This document shows positions 6,508 through 9,163 of a DNA stretch of 9,163 bases, one piece after another. Below the pieces are notes generated by a model that was not told the DNA's origin, did no database searches, and saw nothing but the letters and a program-made list of their open reading frames with translations. The position numbers were made by a program, and so were the translations under genes. Origin of the DNA: Leptospira sp. (GTDB taxonomy: Bacteria; Spirochaetota; Leptospiria; Leptospirales; Leptospiraceae); NCBI GenBank assembly GCA_021413405.1, contig JAIOQL010000405.1, forward strand, positions 1 to 9,163, in the 5' to 3' direction. Within the stretch, counting starts at the first letter, position 1. Every line of letters begins with the position of its first letter.

Positions 6508-8784
6508 TTGATTAAAAGAGTCTGGGAAGAAACACTTAAGTTTTATAGTAATGCAAGTCCCAGGCTCTTTGCTGAATTAATAAGATTACGCAATTACGTA
6601 ATCCCGCGCTGGAAACGGATACTATTTGTTTCTTCGTTTTCGGGATTTATTTTTCTCGTTCTCCTTTTCGGAGGGGTCTATATCCAATACAGCATTGACA
6701 GGTCCTCCATTGCGTCGGCACTTTCGAATTATAAACTTTGGATGGAGGGAAGAGGAACCTACACAGAAAAACCGCCGATCAGAATTCTCGGAACCGGCGG
6801 AAATCTGCTGGGTGAATATCTTCCCGAAAAAATTTCGCGAATCCCGCTGAAAAACTGCCGCGAAATGAAATGGCTGAATGCTGCCACAGTTTCGGCTGAA
6901 GACAGAAATTTTTATGAACACAAGGGTGTTTCCTTCCGGGGAATATTCCGTGCGATGATTCGGAACATCCTTGCATTGAATATCCGGGAAGGTGCCGGAA
7001 CGATCACTCAACAGCTTGGCCGGAACCTTTTTACTGACCGGAAAACTTTCGCGCTGATCAGGAAGGTCTATGAAACCTATTCGGCCTTCCAGATTGAAGA
7101 CCTTTACAGCAAAGAAGAAATTCTCTGTCTTTATCTGAATAAGATTTATATGGGTGAGGGGAGGATCGGGGCAGAAGAAGCTTCCTGGTTTTATTTTCGC
7201 AAGCCTCCCTGGCAACTGAATCCCGCAGAAGCTGCGATGATCGTTGGTCTTTTTCCTTCTCCTGCGAGATACAGCCCGTTAAATAATATCCGGGTTGCAC
7301 TTCTCAAACAGGAACTGGTTCTGGATTTCCTGGTTCGGGACAAACAGATCACTGAAAAGCAGAAGAAAAAATATTTTGCAGAGTTCAAAATTCTATACAA
7401 TGTAGTTCTTACCGAAAAAGAAGCCAATCCCGGAACCGTTGGTCTCTATGGAGCCAGCCGTTATTTCCGGATCAACACTGCCCCCGACGTAAATGAATAT
7501 GCGATTGAATTTCTGAAAAGCATCATCCCTGAAGAAGAGATGAACGAGGGAGGTCTCCAGATATTCACAACGATTGAGCCGGTGCGTCAGTCGGCAGCCC
7601 TATCGGCTATCCGTTCCCAGGTGGAAAAAATCCGTTCGGATTTCAGAAAAAAATCCGGTTTTCCTCCAAAGGAAACGAAGGATATGGAAGCTGGTCTCAA
7701 TGGAGTTCTTGTTTCAATAGATGCTCACAATGGAAATATTCGTGCGGCTGTCGGTGGATATGCAATCAATGATTCAGGAGGACAGGTGAACAGGATCATG
7801 TCGATGAAAAGACAACCCGGTTCGGCACTCAAAGGATTCCTTTATGCTGCTGCAATTGAAGAAGGAATTGTCACTAAAGATTCGATGGTAAAGGATGAAC
7901 CGATTTCGATAAACGGCTATGCCCCCAGGAACTGGTACAAGGGTCACAAAGGCGAAATTACTCTGCGTTATGCGATAGCACAATCTACAAATACAGTGGC
8001 TGTCAAAACTCTCAACCAGCTCGGGATCAGAAAATTCAAGAGCTACATTGACAATGCACTCAACCAGGATTTTCTGGAAAACATAAACCGGTTTCCAAAC
8101 AACCTGACGCTTGCTCTCGGATCAGGGGAATTGACTCCTCTCGAACTCGCCACATTATATGCTCCCGTTTTGAATAACGGGCTTAGTGTCAGTCCAAGAC
8201 TTATCCTGAGTGTGAAAAACCGGGAGGGAGAGGTTTTGTGGGAGAGCGGGGAACCAGCGCCAGGAAGCCAGGTGTTTTCCCGGAAAACGGCTCACGATGT
8301 CGTCTATCTTCTGGAGTCGGTTGTAGAAGAGGAAGGCACAGCAGAGTGGATCAGCAAGAAGAGAGCCAAGTCTTCTTCGTTTTTGCCATTTCCAATCGCG
8401 GGTAAATCCGGGACGGTTCAGATAGAGCAGTCAATCCGGAAAAAATACCGGGATATGAACGGGGTTCACGATGTCTGGTTTGTGGGCCTCGTCCCCGGGG
8501 AGGTCGCGGTAGTGTGGCTTGGCCACGATGCAGGGGCTCCGTTTCCCGGATCCGGTGCGGGCAATGGAGGATCTGTCTGGGCAAACTATGCCCAAAATTC
8601 TCTCAAGGGGAAAGTGCCGAATAGTTTTTTTTCAGAAACCGTAGAGCAGAACAGTCAGGAAGTAATTTCGCCTGACGCAGAATTTAATCCCGATGGAAGC
8701 ATTCGCCGCAACGACGTCCCATCCGGCGTTGACAAAGGCGATCATGAACCAATCGTTATTCCTGAAGAGAAACCGAAAGGATAG
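6508..8784 (+). CDS. Class A penicillin-binding protein (peptidoglycan glycosyltransferase/transpeptidase)
   Basis: A 758-residue bifunctional enzyme that polymerises lipid II and cross-links peptides on the outer face of the inner membrane. A cytoplasmic N-terminus of about 37 residues precedes one membrane helix (38-60). The GT51 domain spans about 90-270: EDRNFYEHKGVS with catalytic Glu131, GAGTITQQLGRNLF (162-175), RKVYE and EILCLYLNKIYMGEG. The transpeptidase domain spans about 395-690: SALK with nucleophile Ser439 and Lys442, STN at 493-495, and KSGT at 633-636 where most relatives have KTGT. All catalytic residues appear intact. The final 60 or so residues are a polar, acidic tail. The length fits compact class A PBPs without extra domains. 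The start is TTG 6508 with no clear ribosome site. An in-frame stop lies at 6478-6480 and the next ATG falls after the membrane helix, so TTG is the only sensible start, probably translated by coupling to the propeller gene five bases upstream. The 3' half is more GC-rich than the lipoprotein genes. Confidence 0.95.
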   Translation: MIKRVWEETLKFYSNASPRLFAELIRLRNYVIPRWKRILFVSSFSGFIFLVLLFGGVYIQYSIDRSSIASALSNYKLWMEGRGTYTEKPPIRILGTGGNLLGEYLPEKISRIPLKNCREMKWLNAATVSAEDRNFYEHKGVSFRGIFRAMIRNILALNIREGAGTITQQLGRNLFTDRKTFALIRKVYETYSAFQIEDLYSKEEILCLYLNKIYMGEGRIGAEEASWFYFRKPPWQLNPAEAAMIVGLFPSPARYSPLNNIRVALLKQELVLDFLVRDKQITEKQKKKYFAEFKILYNVVLTEKEANPGTVGLYGASRYFRINTAPDVNEYAIEFLKSIIPEEEMNEGGLQIFTTIEPVRQSAALSAIRSQVEKIRSDFRKKSGFPPKETKDMEAGLNGVLVSIDAHNGNIRAAVGGYAINDSGGQVNRIMSMKRQPGSALKGFLYAAAIEEGIVTKDSMVKDEPISINGYAPRNWYKGHKGEITLRYAIAQSTNTVAVKTLNQLGIRKFKSYIDNALNQDFLENINRFPNNLTLALGSGELTPLELATLYAPVLNNGLSVSPRLILSVKNREGEVLWESGEPAPGSQVFSRKTAHDVVYLLESVVEEEGTAEWISKKRAKSSSFLPFPIAGKSGTVQIEQSIRKKYRDMNGVHDVWFVGLVPGEVAVVWLGHDAGAPFPGSGAGNGGSVWANYAQNSLKGKVPNSFFSETVEQNSQEVISPDAEFNPDGSIRRNDVPSGVDKGDHEPIVIPEEKPKG

Positions 8785-8813
8785 CTACTGCCTTTTAAAT
8801 AGTTTTCTTTTTT
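8776..8813 (+). terminator. Weak candidate terminator between the convergent PBP and EamA genes
   Basis: AAAGG (8776-8780) can pair with CCTTT (8791-8795) around a ten-base loop, and a T-rich run (8803-8813) follows after a short gap. The stem is only five pairs and the T run is not adjacent, so this is tentative. It falls where the two convergent genes are only ten bases apart. Confidence 0.22.
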
Positions 8814-9163
8814 ACACTGATAATCATTACGCCTGCCAGAACAAGAACTGTTCCGATCCCCTGGTTCACCGAAATATTTTCGTTCAGGAATATGTAACCG
8901 AGGAAGATTGTTGAGATGGGACCAATACTTCCGGCGATTGCAGCACGACCCGATCCGATCAGGCGTATTCCTTCTGCCGCGAAGAACACTGGTATGACGG
9001 TGGAAACAATTGCCATCGCGATACCGAGATAGTAAACACGTTCCGGAAGAACAAGATCCGATATTTTATTTGTCAATGCAAAATGAATGAATACAGCAAT
9101 GGATGAAATGGAAAGTGCGAGTGAAGCAAAAAGAACCGACCCCAATTTGGGTGTGAGTTTTTC
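8795..9163 (-). CDS. EamA-type (drug/metabolite transporter) membrane protein, C-terminal part
   Basis: Open to the right edge: the visible 122 residues are the C-terminal part, and the true start lies beyond 9163. A TTG at 9145 could be mistaken for a start, but the frame continues upstream as EKLTPK. Four hydrophobic helices are visible, as expected for the last four of the five-helix second EamA repeat: SVLFASLALSISSIAVFIHFA, an adjacent GIAMAIVSTVIPVFFAAEGI, a GPISTIFLGYIFLNE segment and GTVLVLAGVMIIS. The motif running RAAIAGSIGPISTIFLGYI, followed by NE and a GIG helix, is typical of the family, and the chain ends in a short basic tail (KKKTI). Family members move small metabolites or amino acids across the inner membrane; the substrate cannot be told. 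The gene converges on the PBP gene with ten bases between the stop codons and has no evident functional link to it. Confidence 0.85.
   Translation of the reverse strand, partial: EKLTPKLGSVLFASLALSISSIAVFIHFALTNKISDLVLPERVYYLGIAMAIVSTVIPVFFAAEGIRLIGSGRAAIAGSIGPISTIFLGYIFLNENISVNQGIGTVLVLAGVMIISVKKKTI

Overview
The window looks like chromosomal DNA of a spirochaete, most likely a Leptospira species. The clues are envelope proteins with loose, spirochaete-style lipoboxes (Asn or Tyr before the lipid-bearing Cys), frequent TTG start codons, a moderate and uneven base composition, and lipoproteins joining SH3-like domains to a discoidin-like domain of the kind annotated in Leptospira as 'NADase-type glycan-binding'. 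The assignment rests on recognition, not on a search. No RNA gene, insertion sequence, phage gene or CRISPR array is visible. The window is almost entirely coding.

Layout. Positions 1-2022 carry two minus-strand genes read leftward from a divergent intergenic region (about 2023-2187): a VanW-family protein, then a multi-spanning GT-C-type glycosyltransferase that starts inside the end of the VanW gene and runs off the left edge. Positions 2188-8784 carry five plus-strand genes: lipoprotein A (two SH3-like domains plus the discoidin-like domain); an AT-rich, cysteine-rich SH3 lipoprotein; lipoprotein B, a close paralogue of A; a secreted SH3 plus beta-propeller protein; and a class A penicillin-binding protein (peptidoglycan glycosyltransferase/transpeptidase). 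The last three form a tight unit: B and the propeller gene overlap by 4 bases, and the propeller and PBP genes are 5 bases apart. From 8795 to the right edge, convergent to the PBP, is the C-terminal part of an EamA-type membrane transporter.

How the genes may work together. All five plus-strand products are predicted to lie in or face the periplasm or outer membrane. Four have SH3-like modules, a fold often used to bind cell-wall peptides, and the fifth polymerises and cross-links peptidoglycan. A plausible but untested reading is a cell-wall module in which SH3 lipoproteins and a propeller scaffold recruit, sense or activate the PBP, analogous in logic to the unrelated LpoA/LpoB lipoproteins of enteric bacteria. 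The neighbouring VanW protein and lipid-linked-sugar-type glycosyltransferase fit an envelope theme but belong to a separate, divergent transcription unit.
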